DNA of 37,523 nucleotides from Bacteroidota bacterium (GTDB lineage: Bacteria; Bacteroidota; Bacteroidia; Chitinophagales; Chitinophagaceae). The stretch spans positions 1 to 37,523 of the forward strand of contig JAUZOA010000054.1 of assembly GCA_030706685.1 (NCBI GenBank), in the 5' to 3' direction. Shown here piece by piece: positions 16,383 through 25,062 of this stretch. The first letter of the stretch is position 1. The number at the start of each line of letters is the position of its first letter. The translations under genes and the position numbers were made by a program. The notes under the pieces were generated by a model. That model was not told the origin of the DNA and ran no database searches. It worked only from the letters and a program-made list of their open reading frames with translations.

Positions 16383-18800
16383 TTATCTTTTCCTGAAGTG
16401 TACCAGGCTGATCAGCAGCGACGGCAATAATACAAGATTAGTAAATGTGGCCGTGACCAGTGTAAGTGATGTAAGCCATCCCAGGGCCTGCGTGCCTCCG
16501 AAGCCGCTGAAACAAAAGATGATAAAGCCGGCTATCAGGACAAAGGAAGTATAGATAATGCTGATACCTGTACTGTGAATCGTCGCAATCACTGTTTTTT
16601 TCATATCATATTTCTGGTGCGGCAATTCCTGTTTATAGTTGACAAGGAAACGAATGGTAATATCTATGGCAATGCCAAGCGCGACGCTGAATATCAAAAC
16701 CGTTGAAGGTTTTAAAGGAACTCCTACCCAGCCCATCACACCCGCCGTGATGGCCAGGGGAATAATATTCGGCAATAAGGAACAAAGCAATATCCTGAAA
16801 GAACGGAAAAGATAAAGCATGCAAAGGGCGATCAGCAGGAAGGCCCAAAGGATGCTATCTTTTAAGCCATTAATGATAAAACGGCTTCCTTCCAGGAAAG
16901 TGACACTGGTGCCTGTCAGTTGGATATTGGCATCCCGTTTAAATTTTGAAGAATCAATGATATGTCCCAGGCTATCAGCAGACAGCGTCTTGCGCAGGCC
17001 ATTAATATACAGGGCATACTCAATACTATCCCTGTTAAATAATAACTCAGCCCTGTTCCGGATGCTATCAATGATCAATGGAAGATGAATACTGCCAACA
17101 TCGGCCATGTTTACACTGATACGGGCCTCCTGTCTTGTACTATCCATGAACGTAGAAACCAATTTGACAAATGAATTTTTTGTTCCACCCGAATCTTTTT
17201 TGAAACTGAGGTATTCTTCCATCGCGGGAAGATCATAGGCCCCCGGCATAGAATAATTATTACTGTCCCCTTCAAAAAAAGCCTGTTTGGCAAACTTTAA
17301 TCCCTCGGCAATACTTAATGGCCGGGCTAATTCAGGCATGGCTGCGATATACTGCGCCAGCGAATCTATTCGTAAAAGATTATTAAGGTTGCGCGTGACG
17401 CCCCGTTTTTTCCTCGTGTCCACTAAAATTTCAAGCGGCATTACACCTTTGAAATTCTTTTCAAAGAATTTCAGGTCGGTATAGATCTTATCACTTTTTG
17501 GCAGATCATCAACAATATAACCAATGCTTTTTAATTTGAAAATACCGGCGACAGCTATGGCTACAATAATAAAGGTAGTTCCAAATATAAGTTTCCGGTG
17601 ATTCAGCGACCATCGCTCCAACCTGTCCAGCCAGCGGTTGAGCTGCGGGTTTTGCAGGTACTTCATGTGCCTGGTATGGGGAGCAGGTAAGAAACTAAGC
17701 ACCACCGGAATAAGAATAAGAGAAATCAGGAACAGGAGCATGATGTTGATGCCCGCTACAATGCCAAACTCCTGGAGTATTTCACTGCGTGTCAGGGAAA
17801 ATACGGCAAAGCCAATCGCAGCGGAAAGATTGCAAAACAGGGTGACGATGCCCATACGGCCCACCATCGTGACCAAAGCCTCTTTTTTATCGCCTGTTTC
17901 GTTGTAAGAAGTATGAAATTTATTTAAAAAATAAATACAGTTGGGAATGCCTATTACTACTATCAGTGGCGGTATCAAAGCGGTTAATAACGTAATCTTG
18001 TATCCCATTAAATGCATAGTGCCCAGGCTGAACAGGACACCGATGATCACAACCGCTAATGATAACAAGGTAGAACTGACGGAACGGAAAAAAATTAAAA
18101 GGATAAGCGCTGAAAGAATGACGGAGGCAACCAGGAACCAGCGCATTTCATTGGCGATCCTCGTGGAAAGCTCCGTACGGATAAAAGGCAGGCCACTCAG
18201 GTAAACTGTTGTATGATGGCTGACGCCAAAATCTTCAGCCAACTTTCTTATTTGATCAGCAAGAGCATTTCTTTTTTTTGAATTCATCACCTTCGGGTTG
18301 ATGCGAACACCCATCAGGCAGGCATGCGTTGCCGGGTTATATAACAGGCCCCTGTAAAAGGGCAGCCTGAGAAAGGCAGAAGCGCCGCTGTCAATCTCCG
18401 CCCGGCTCAATTTTCTTTCGGGGAAAATAATAGCGGCTCCCAGCTTTTGTGTTTCAGGGTCTTTTACAAGATTGACGGCGGAAGGAATACTGATGATATC
18501 TTCCACCCCGGTCACCTGTTTCAGGTTTCGTTGCAACGAAGCATAATCATTAAAAAACTCTTCCCGGAACAGGTCTTTTGACTGGATGCCTATCACAAGC
18601 AGGTTGCCATCTTCCCCGAACTTCTTTTTAAATTCACGGTAAGTAATATTAGCGGGGTGATTTGTAGGGATGGCTTTACTAAATTCATAGCTCAGTTCAA
18701 CTTTACTGGCCCAATAACCCGTCACCACCGTGACGGCTGCCAGCATTATTAACAGGGGAATCCGGAATTTCAGGATAAACTGTCCAAGTCTTTGCCACAT
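16383..18800 (-). CDS. RND/MMPL-type membrane exporter
   Basis: The 805-residue inner-membrane protein has the repeated RND plan: a first helix at about residues 14-30, a large extracytoplasmic domain, a helix bundle starting near residue 221, then a second copy of the same arrangement. The second half carries an acidic residue in the expected transmembrane motif (ALGIAIDITIRFLVNY). The matching place in the first half reads VVIGIPNCIYFLNKFH and lacks it. The protein belongs to the single-gene RND group related to MmpL/SSD-like proteins that occurs across Bacteroidetes and probably moves lipids or hydrophobic compounds. No membrane-fusion or outer-membrane partner is adjacent. The gene is divergent from porZ, with 157 bases between them. 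Confidence 0.85.
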   Translation of the reverse strand: MWQRLGQFILKFRIPLLIMLAAVTVVTGYWASKVELSYEFSKAIPTNHPANITYREFKKKFGEDGNLLVIGIQSKDLFREEFFNDYASLQRNLKQVTGVEDIISIPSAVNLVKDPETQKLGAAIIFPERKLSRAEIDSGASAFLRLPFYRGLLYNPATHACLMGVRINPKVMNSKKRNALADQIRKLAEDFGVSHHTTVYLSGLPFIRTELSTRIANEMRWFLVASVILSALILLIFFRSVSSTLLSLAVVIIGVLFSLGTMHLMGYKITLLTALIPPLIVVIGIPNCIYFLNKFHTSYNETGDKKEALVTMVGRMGIVTLFCNLSAAIGFAVFSLTRSEILQEFGIVAGINIMLLFLISLILIPVVLSFLPAPHTRHMKYLQNPQLNRWLDRLERWSLNHRKLIFGTTFIIVAIAVAGIFKLKSIGYIVDDLPKSDKIYTDLKFFEKNFKGVMPLEILVDTRKKRGVTRNLNNLLRIDSLAQYIAAMPELARPLSIAEGLKFAKQAFFEGDSNNYSMPGAYDLPAMEEYLSFKKDSGGTKNSFVKLVSTFMDSTRQEARISVNMADVGSIHLPLIIDSIRNRAELLFNRDSIEYALYINGLRKTLSADSLGHIIDSSKFKRDANIQLTGTSVTFLEGSRFIINGLKDSILWAFLLIALCMLYLFRSFRILLCSLLPNIIPLAITAGVMGWVGVPLKPSTVLIFSVALGIAIDITIRFLVNYKQELPHQKYDMKKTVIATIHSTGISIIYTSFVLIAGFIIFCFSGFGGTQALGWLTSLTLVTATFTNLVLLPSLLISLVHFRKR

Positions 18801-18945
18801 AAATCAAGAGAATTTTGTTTTGAAAGCCTGTTAAATTTGTCAACCCGGCTTTTTGTGGGGCAAAGAAAGGCAAAAAAACGTAATGACTTTTTATTCCCCT
18901 TCAGGGGTTGGGGTATAAAGCCCGGCAGGTGTTTGCTGATTGTAA

Positions 18946-18953
18946 TACTTTTG
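18946..18953 (+). promoter_or_regulatory. porZ -7 promoter box (TACTTTTG)
   Basis: TACTTTTG matches TAnnTTTG and ends only four bases before the GTG start at 18958. An in-frame TGA at 18952-18954 excludes an earlier start. Transcription would begin at or next to the start codon, which suggests a leaderless message. Confidence 0.6.
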
Positions 18954-18957
18954 AGCA

Positions 18958-21288
18958 GTGAGAATTTTGTTGTCTTTCATCATCGGGATCATCTTTACCC
19001 GGGCAGGAGCCCAGGAACCCCTGCCCGCTATCGGATTGTGGAGAGAACACCTGCCGTATAACAGCGCGATTGATCTGACATCGGATAATGAAAAAATTTA
19101 CTGCGCTACTCCCTATAGCTTATTTACAGTAAACATTGCCGGTAACCCGACGGCTATCGGGTCAATAGAAAGATTAAGCCGGATCACCGGCCTGAGCGAA
19201 ACAGGGATCAGCGCCATCAAGTATGATGATGCAAACAATAAACTTTTTATCGCTTACGACAACAGCAATATTGATATCCTGTACCGGGGCGATATAATTA
19301 ATATACCCGATATTAAACGCGACGATATTATCGGGGATAAAACGATCTATAATATCTATCCCCTGCAAAAAAACTACTATCTCTCTACCGGTCTCGGGGT
19401 TATTGTGATTGATGGCGACCGCTATGAAGTAAAAGACTCCTGGTTTATTGGCAACGGCGGCAACCATGTAAAAGTAAACGGCTTTTCCAGCGATGGGAAT
19501 TTTTTTTATGCGGCTACGGAAGAAGGCCTCAAAAGAGCCGCAATGAATTCAACGAACCTGGCAGATTACTCTAACTGGCAATTGCTAAGCGGCAACAATG
19601 GTTTGACTACAGGAGCTTGCCGGAATGTACTCGCACTTTCTGATAAAGTAATAGTACAAAAGAATGATTCACTGTTTGTGGCAAATGGGAATACCTGGAA
19701 TTTATTTTATGCTGATGGATGGGAAATGATAAGCAGTACAGTTTCTGCCGGCAAAATCATTCTTTGCGAAAGAATATCATCCACCCTGCAAAGCAAGGTA
19801 ACAATTCTGAATACAGACGGAACAGTTGCCAGGATACTGACCCAGCTTGCTCCTATTTCATTTCCCCGGAAAACTATCCTGGTCAATAATGACCCCTGGC
19901 TGGCCGACCAGTTTGGCGGATTGTCTCATTTCGGCCCCTCTTCTTATGAACAATATAAACCCAACTCACCCGAAGCGACGGCGAGCGGTGAACTGGCGGT
20001 TTATAATAATATTTTTTATGCCACAGCCGGGGAAGTGAATGACTCATGGAATTACCAGTATAACGGCAATGGCATTTTTATACTCAAAGAAGGAACCTGG
20101 ACGAATATCAACCGGTACAGGTTTCCGCAGATTGACTCGCTGCTCGATTATATCACGATAGCGATTGATCCCCGCGATGAAACAGTTTGGGCAGGCTCTT
20201 ACGGCGGCGGGTTATTGCATATTAAGCCGGATCAGTCTTTCGAGATATTCAAGCAAAATATAATCGGCCCGGCCATTGGTGATCCGAATAGTTATCGTAT
20301 TTCAGGACTGGCATTTGACCCTGAAAATAATCTATGGGTTTCCAACTTCGGAGCCTTGCAGCCATTATTGGTAAGAAAAAAAGACGGAAGCTGGAACAAA
20401 TTTTCCTTACCCTTTTTTTTAAGTGAAAATTCCCTGGTGCAGATCCTTATTGACGATAACAACTATAAATGGATCGTAGCTGCTAAAACAAGGTCATTGA
20501 TCTGTTTTGATCACGGTTCATCCATTGATAATATTGGTGACGACAGGTGGAAATTATATAGTTCCGGCGCCGGTAATGGCAATTTGCCCGAAGGGGAAGT
20601 GTTTTGCGTGGCAAAAGATAAAAATGGTTTTATCTGGGTAGGCACTTCTAATGGAATTGGTGTCATTCAATGCCCGCAGGATGTATTTTCAGCACAGGCT
20701 TGTGATGCTGTCTGGCCAATCGTACAGCAGGGAAATTTTGCAGGTTATTTATTCAATAGCGAAGAAGTGAGAAGCATTGCTGTAGATGGCGCCGACAGGA
20801 AGTGGGTGGCTACCGGTAACGGGGCATGGCTTATCAGCCCGGACGGAGAAAAACTTATTTATCATTTTACACAGGAAAACAGCCCCTTGCTCAGCTCGGA
20901 TGTAAAAAAGATCGCCATTGACGGAAAGACGGGTGAAGTCTTCTTTGCGACGCTCAAAGGAATTTGTTCCTTCCGCAGCACAGCAACAGAAGGCGGTGAA
21001 ACAAATGAGAATGTATTGGTATTTCCCAACCCGGTTCCCCCGGGCTTTACAGGTACAATAGGAATACGCGGGTTGGTGAACAATGCGATTGTAAAGATCA
21101 CCGAGCTGGATGGAAGATTAGTTTACCAGGCGAGGGCATTGGGCGGGCAGGCCGTTTGGGATGGCCATGATTACCGCGGAAGAAAGATTTCCAGCGGCGT
21201 ATATCTTGTACTGATCAGCGATGATGGCTCATCAGGTTCGGGGAAAAAAGAAAGGACGGCTGCGAAAATTGTTTTTATAAGTAAATGA
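18958..21288 (+). CDS. porZ: PorZ-like type IX secretion beta-propeller protein
   Basis: PorZ is a surface component of the type IX secretion system; in Porphyromonas it is linked to delivery of anionic LPS to the sortase-like PorU. The 776-residue product has a signal peptide (MRILLSFIIGIIFTRAGAQ) and a start typical of the family (IGLWREHLPYNSAIDLTSDN). Repeated propeller blades follow (for example FWVGTSNG-like stretches such as GFIWVGTSNGIGVI). A C-terminal type A sorting-like domain begins VLVFPNPVPPGFTG and ends KKERTAAKIVFISK. The start codon is GTG. recO follows downstream, an order I believe recurs in other Bacteroidetes. The family call is solid; PorZ as opposed to another propeller protein is well supported by the N-terminus. 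Confidence 0.82.
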   Translation: MRILLSFIIGIIFTRAGAQEPLPAIGLWREHLPYNSAIDLTSDNEKIYCATPYSLFTVNIAGNPTAIGSIERLSRITGLSETGISAIKYDDANNKLFIAYDNSNIDILYRGDIINIPDIKRDDIIGDKTIYNIYPLQKNYYLSTGLGVIVIDGDRYEVKDSWFIGNGGNHVKVNGFSSDGNFFYAATEEGLKRAAMNSTNLADYSNWQLLSGNNGLTTGACRNVLALSDKVIVQKNDSLFVANGNTWNLFYADGWEMISSTVSAGKIILCERISSTLQSKVTILNTDGTVARILTQLAPISFPRKTILVNNDPWLADQFGGLSHFGPSSYEQYKPNSPEATASGELAVYNNIFYATAGEVNDSWNYQYNGNGIFILKEGTWTNINRYRFPQIDSLLDYITIAIDPRDETVWAGSYGGGLLHIKPDQSFEIFKQNIIGPAIGDPNSYRISGLAFDPENNLWVSNFGALQPLLVRKKDGSWNKFSLPFFLSENSLVQILIDDNNYKWIVAAKTRSLICFDHGSSIDNIGDDRWKLYSSGAGNGNLPEGEVFCVAKDKNGFIWVGTSNGIGVIQCPQDVFSAQACDAVWPIVQQGNFAGYLFNSEEVRSIAVDGADRKWVATGNGAWLISPDGEKLIYHFTQENSPLLSSDVKKIAIDGKTGEVFFATLKGICSFRSTATEGGETNENVLVFPNPVPPGFTGTIGIRGLVNNAIVKITELDGRLVYQARALGGQAVWDGHDYRGRKISSGVYLVLISDDGSSGSGKKERTAAKIVFISK

Positions 21289-21292
21289 TCCG

Positions 21293-21387
21293 ATGTACGG
21301 TGTTAGATGTACGATGTACGCCTGTCCTGTTATAGAAGACAGGTCAGCTATCGTAGTGTCGTACATCGTACATCTAACACCGTACAT
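21293..21387. repeat. Perfect 28-bp inverted repeat between porZ and recO
   Basis: Arms 21293-21320 and 21360-21387 are exact reverse complements. The 39-base centre holds a second small stem, CCTGTC (21321-21326) with GACAGG (21338-21343). Each arm itself repeats TGTACG three times. The element starts five bases after the porZ stop and ends nine bases before the recO GTG. It has no T-tract, so it looks like a dispersed palindromic element rather than a terminator. Confidence 0.85.
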
Positions 21388-21396
21388 AAGATAACT

Positions 21397-22143
21397 GTGA
21401 CAGATAAACTACATAAAACAAAAGGCATCGTTCTCCGTACAGTCAAATACGGGGAGACGAGCGTCATCGTGACTATTTTTACCGAGCTCTTCGGGGTGCA
21501 ATCTTACCTGGTCAACGGGGTAAGAGTATCTGCCAAAAAAGGTACCGGGCGGGCAACTTTATTTCAGCCCTCAGCAATCCTTGACCTTGTAGTTTATCAT
21601 AATGAGCTGAAACAATTACAGCGGATTAAAGAATTCAGGTGGGGACATTTGTACCAGCATATCTTATCCGATGTAAAGAAAAACGCCGTCGCCCTCTTCA
21701 TGGTGGAATTGCTGACCAAATGCCTGAAGCAGCCCGAGGGCCACCCGGATCTTTTTCAATTTGCGGAAGACGCTTTCCTGCATTTGGATGAAAGCACTGA
21801 AGGAGTAACCGCTAATTTTCCCCTGTACTTTGCCTTGCACTTACCCGTATTTTTTGGATTCAGGATCCACGATAACTATTCTGTCAGAAATAATATTCTC
21901 GACTTACAGGAAGGAAACTTTGTGGAGCAACAGCCCCTGCACCCGCATTTCCTGGAAGATAAGCAGGCTTCCATCACTTCACAATTGCTGAAGACACAAA
22001 GACCGGAAGAATTGGAAGAAATAAAACTCAATCACGATTTCAGAAGAAATCTTCTGCACATGTTTGAAAAATATTATGCTTTACATATCCAGGATTTTGG
22101 TTCCCTCAAAACACTCCCGGTATTAAAGGAGATATTGGGCTGA
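21397..22143 (+). CDS. recO: DNA repair protein RecO
   Basis: RecO helps load RecA on SSB-coated single-stranded DNA in the RecFOR pathway. I chose GTG 21397, giving a 248-residue protein starting (M)TDKLHKTKGIVLRTVKYGE, which is the conserved RecO beginning with its OB-fold. The N-terminal domain continues with YGETSVIVTIFTELFGVQSY and the helical C-terminal domain follows (HLYQHILSDVKKNAVALFMV). A frame open from ATG 21307 would translate through the inverted repeat and adds 30 residues unlike the family, so it was not used. The gene may be co-transcribed with porZ. The big hairpin just before the start could limit its translation; that is inference. Confidence 0.93.
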   Translation: MTDKLHKTKGIVLRTVKYGETSVIVTIFTELFGVQSYLVNGVRVSAKKGTGRATLFQPSAILDLVVYHNELKQLQRIKEFRWGHLYQHILSDVKKNAVALFMVELLTKCLKQPEGHPDLFQFAEDAFLHLDESTEGVTANFPLYFALHLPVFFGFRIHDNYSVRNNILDLQEGNFVEQQPLHPHFLEDKQASITSQLLKTQRPEELEEIKLNHDFRRNLLHMFEKYYALHIQDFGSLKTLPVLKEILG

Positions 22144-22159
22144 TACCACGCTGCAAAAA

Positions 22160-22230
22160 GGAATCAGGGAATTTTAGTAATTGGGCTTAAAGAAGGAAAT
22201 TTTAATAAAGATAGTCACCCCCCTGATTCC
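22160..22230. repeat. Short inverted repeat downstream of recO
   Basis: GGAATCAGGG (22160-22169) and CCCTGATTCC (22221-22230) are exact reverse complements with 51 bases between them. It lies soon after the recO stop and has no T-tract. It could be a small palindromic element or part of a 3' processing site. Confidence 0.5.
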
Positions 22231-22293
22231 AAATTCCCGATCCCTCCATCAATACAACCAGTTATCCCGGGCTTTAGACCGGCTAGCCGGCAA

Positions 22294-22510
22294 CTATATA
22301 GGATAGGCTAAGGGTAGTCTATGGCATACGGTAGACATAGAGTAGGTATACAGGAGTAATATAGGAACCATATAAGAGTATCTCGCCAGGGTCAGGTCAG
22401 AGTCAGGACAGGGTCAGGGAAGAGTCAGGGAAGAATCAGGTAAAAGTCAGGCCAGAGTCAGGTGAAGGTCAGGTAAGAGTCTCAGAAAAGTCTCCTGAAG
22501 ATCACGTAAA
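22294..22510. repeat. Degenerate array with 11-bp period
   Basis: From 22390 the sequence can be written as eleven consecutive 11-base units with consensus RGTCAGGNAAG: eight good copies to 22477, then three decayed ones. Upstream, 22294-22389 keeps the same 11-base register with a second consensus rich in TATA and GAGTA (for example the units at 22349, 22360 and 22371). With 11-base units the reading frame changes at each unit, so protein coding is unlikely. The period is close to one DNA helical turn. The gap 22144-22780 contains no other convincing feature. Confidence 0.85.
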
Positions 22511-22780
22511 AAAGAGAAAAATAGTATGGAAACGCGGGGAAGGGCTTTATAATTTTCCTGCCGTTGATTCCATATTTCAATTTACAAAAAAAAGCGTCTA
22601 TGGCAAAGAGCAAGCCGGGAATTATTTCTGTCAGCGGAAAGATAGATGACAAGTGGTAGTGAGTGGGGACGCTTATAAGGGTCCTGTTTGCAAAGTCCGT
22701 TGTCGAAAAAAGCAGAAGACTTTTACCCGGCAGGATTGATCCCTTTTTACGAAAGTTCAATTCGTCTTTAGTAAAGCAGG

Positions 22781-23152
22781 TTAGTTTATTTTCCTCAACC
22801 TCAAAAAAGTAATCACGTAATCTATCTGTTGGCTGCTCATTTTTTTTGCCACAGCATGATTATTCGGGTCAAGGCCTATTAAAGCGGCCGTATGATAATT
22901 ATCTATCTGGACTTTCGTAAAATTGGGGATACCATCTTTCCCTTTTGTAAAAATGCCATGGCAGCCGGAACAGTATAACTTATAAAGCACTTTTCCTTTT
23001 TCTGCCCTCTCTATCAGCAATGCCCTGTTTTCAGGAGGCACATGACTGGGAATATCGTATTCTGTTTTTTTTTGCGAGGTACATTTAAAAAAGACAACGC
23101 AAAAAATAAGAGCTGATATGGTATATATGCGTTTCAATTTTTTAATATTCAC
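22781..23152 (-). CDS. Small monoheme c-type cytochrome, probably exported
   Basis: The product has about 123 residues and one heme-binding motif, CSGCH (in YKLYCSGCHGIFTKGKDG). An N-terminal hydrophobic segment comes first (IYTISALIFCVVFF), followed by KCTSQ, where the Cys could carry a lipid although the lipobox is poor. A second Met that could be the sixth heme ligand lies near the end (AKKMSSQQIDYVITFLR). The start is unclear: GTG 23152 overlaps the upstream gene by 11 bases, and TTG 23158 or 23137 are alternatives. There is no ATG. Position and overlap place it as the last gene of an operon with the diheme peroxidase, for which it could be an electron donor; that link is inference. Confidence 0.85.
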   Translation of the reverse strand: MNIKKLKRIYTISALIFCVVFFKCTSQKKTEYDIPSHVPPENRALLIERAEKGKVLYKLYCSGCHGIFTKGKDGIPNFTKVQIDNYHTAALIGLDPNNHAVAKKMSSQQIDYVITFLRLRKIN

Positions 23153-25058
23153 CTCCAATCTTACGTTTATTTAGTTCTTTATTACCGGACAAGGGTAATG
23201 AAGAAGGAGGCAATTCAAAAATAATGTCTTCGTCCAGGGATTTTAAAAAAGCGATCAAATCAGCTTTTTCCGCCGGGCTCAGTTTAAGAGAATCAGGAGA
23301 AAGTGTTTGATTGCTGACCACTAATTTTTTGCCTGTACCTCCTCCTGCATCGTATAGCTCAATCACCTGGTCCAGTGTTTGAAATACCCCATTGTGCATA
23401 TAAGGTCTTGTGTGAGCTGAGTTTCTTACCGTATTCGTCCGGAACGCGTTCATAGTCTCCGGGGCCGGGTTTATAAGGTACCGGCCCTTGTCAGGGCTCA
23501 ATTTAGTGTAGTTCGTATCTTCCGGCACACCGATCACTTCAAACTCTGAACTGATATACGGCGGACTAACGCCATTAAAAATGGGAACAAAATGACAGGT
23601 AGCGCACTGGGCTTTGCTCATAAAAAGATTAAACCCTTTTTTAGCTGATGTGCTAATCTCTTTTTTATTATTCATAGCATCGTCAAACGGAGCCTCATAA
23701 TAGCTGTAACCCGAATAATAATAGGTGATCGCGGAAACAATATGGTTCAGCGATACATCTTTTTCCTCCGGGGTGTAGCGGAGAAATTTTTTAAATGCGT
23801 TTTTATAATCCCTGCAGCTCATTACTTTTTGTACAAGTTCCTTTTCATCGCTGTTCATTTCCTGCGGGCTATGGACCACTTCTCTTGCCTGGTCCTGCAG
23901 GGAAATATGTTTTCCATCCAGCATCACCAGGTGATGGAAGACCACATTGATAAGGGAAGGAGTATTCCGGGGCAAATGACCCTGGTGGTCAAATTGGAAC
24001 GCTGTAGCCTGCGTAGTATCGGTGAAATACTCAGTGGGTATATGACAGGAGGCACAGCTCCGGCTGTTGTTGCCCGACAGGATAGGGTCATAATAAAGCA
24101 TCTTACCCACCTGCCTGATTTCATCCAGCAGCTCCTTGTCTTCGATCAAAGAAAAAATCCCTTTGGAGTTTTGAGGACTATAAAGCGATTTGTCAAAAAT
24201 GGAGTTACAGTCGTTGTTCAGGGTATAGTCATTATAATTTTTTGTCACCACTGAATAAGACCGGACGAAATCCTGGTTCATCCTGAATAAAGGATTGACA
24301 TAGTCCTTTAGAAAACTATAATGATCGAATGAAGAAAAATTGAATGGCTGGCGGTTGACAAATGCGATAGCCTGGTCATAAAGCGACAAATAGCTACTTG
24401 ATAAAGGCTTTGAAGGAAAAGTGGCGCCGAAAGCGCTGTATATTTCTTTTACATCTTTCATCATTGACCGCAATTCGGGAATGATATGGTTGGTATCGGG
24501 GCATTCAAAGCCGGTGGTATAAAGAGCCGCAAGGTTTAAAAGATAAAGGCGGTTAGCTAAAAAAAAGTGATCAGGAGCGTCTAACTGCTGAGTGATCGAA
24601 TCGGCGCGGAATGTATCGAGCGCTTTTACCGATGCAAGAATGAGGGCATTCAATGAATCCCTGGTGATCTTTTCTTTATCCAGGTATTTTTCGGCCAGGG
24701 AAAGACCGGCGCCTTCTCTTTTATACGGGGGCTCAAATTTTTCAAAGACTTCATTTTCCCATTCTACCGGGATCGGCCCGTTGATCTTACGATAAACATT
24801 GGGTTCAAAATAGCGAAACCAGAAATCAAGCCTTTTCATTTTTAAGCGGCTATCTTTTATCAGCTCCCTGATCTCTTCACGACCGGCTGAGCCGGACATA
24901 TCAGTATGCTGGATAGTACTTGCCAGGAGATTCAGCTCTTTGTTCAGATCATCAACAGAAGATGAGTATAAATTATTGTATTCTTTTTTTTGCTGCAGGC
25001 TGAATGAAAAGCAAAAAAAAGTGATAAGAATGGCGGCTATGACGGAAAAAATTTTCAT
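23142..25058 (-). CDS. Diheme cytochrome c peroxidase/MauG-family protein with long N-terminal domain
   Basis: Family members use two c-type hemes to reduce peroxide or oxidise other substrates in the periplasm. The 638-residue product has a signal peptide (MKIFSVIAAILITFFCFSFS) and two heme motifs, CASCH at residues 335-339 and CATCH at 485-489. Flanking motifs fit the family: GKMLYYDPILSGNNSRSC, RNTPSLINVVFHH, and RPYMHNGVFQTLDQVIELYD near the end. Bacterial CcpA enzymes are about 320-350 residues; here about 300 extra residues precede the peroxidase part. That region is helical and I cannot name it with confidence. The gene starts four bases after the amidohydrolase stop and overlaps the small cytochrome gene. 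Confidence 0.92.
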   Translation of the reverse strand: MKIFSVIAAILITFFCFSFSLQQKKEYNNLYSSSVDDLNKELNLLASTIQHTDMSGSAGREEIRELIKDSRLKMKRLDFWFRYFEPNVYRKINGPIPVEWENEVFEKFEPPYKREGAGLSLAEKYLDKEKITRDSLNALILASVKALDTFRADSITQQLDAPDHFFLANRLYLLNLAALYTTGFECPDTNHIIPELRSMMKDVKEIYSAFGATFPSKPLSSSYLSLYDQAIAFVNRQPFNFSSFDHYSFLKDYVNPLFRMNQDFVRSYSVVTKNYNDYTLNNDCNSIFDKSLYSPQNSKGIFSLIEDKELLDEIRQVGKMLYYDPILSGNNSRSCASCHIPTEYFTDTTQATAFQFDHQGHLPRNTPSLINVVFHHLVMLDGKHISLQDQAREVVHSPQEMNSDEKELVQKVMSCRDYKNAFKKFLRYTPEEKDVSLNHIVSAITYYYSGYSYYEAPFDDAMNNKKEISTSAKKGFNLFMSKAQCATCHFVPIFNGVSPPYISSEFEVIGVPEDTNYTKLSPDKGRYLINPAPETMNAFRTNTVRNSAHTRPYMHNGVFQTLDQVIELYDAGGGTGKKLVVSNQTLSPDSLKLSPAEKADLIAFLKSLDEDIIFELPPSSLPLSGNKELNKRKIGGEY

Positions 25059-25062
25059 TGGG

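Noticed and set aside
16246-16554. Plus-strand frame of 102 residues
   Set aside because: It mostly overlaps the 3' end of the exporter gene in antisense and has no family features.
21307-21396. Upstream in-frame extension of recO from ATG 21307
   Set aside because: It would be encoded by the inverted repeat and does not resemble RecO.
22482-22760. Minus-strand frame of 92 residues between recO and the cytochrome gene
   Set aside because: Its 3' end runs into the 11-bp array. It shows no recognisable motif or ribosome-binding site, and composition alone does not support it.
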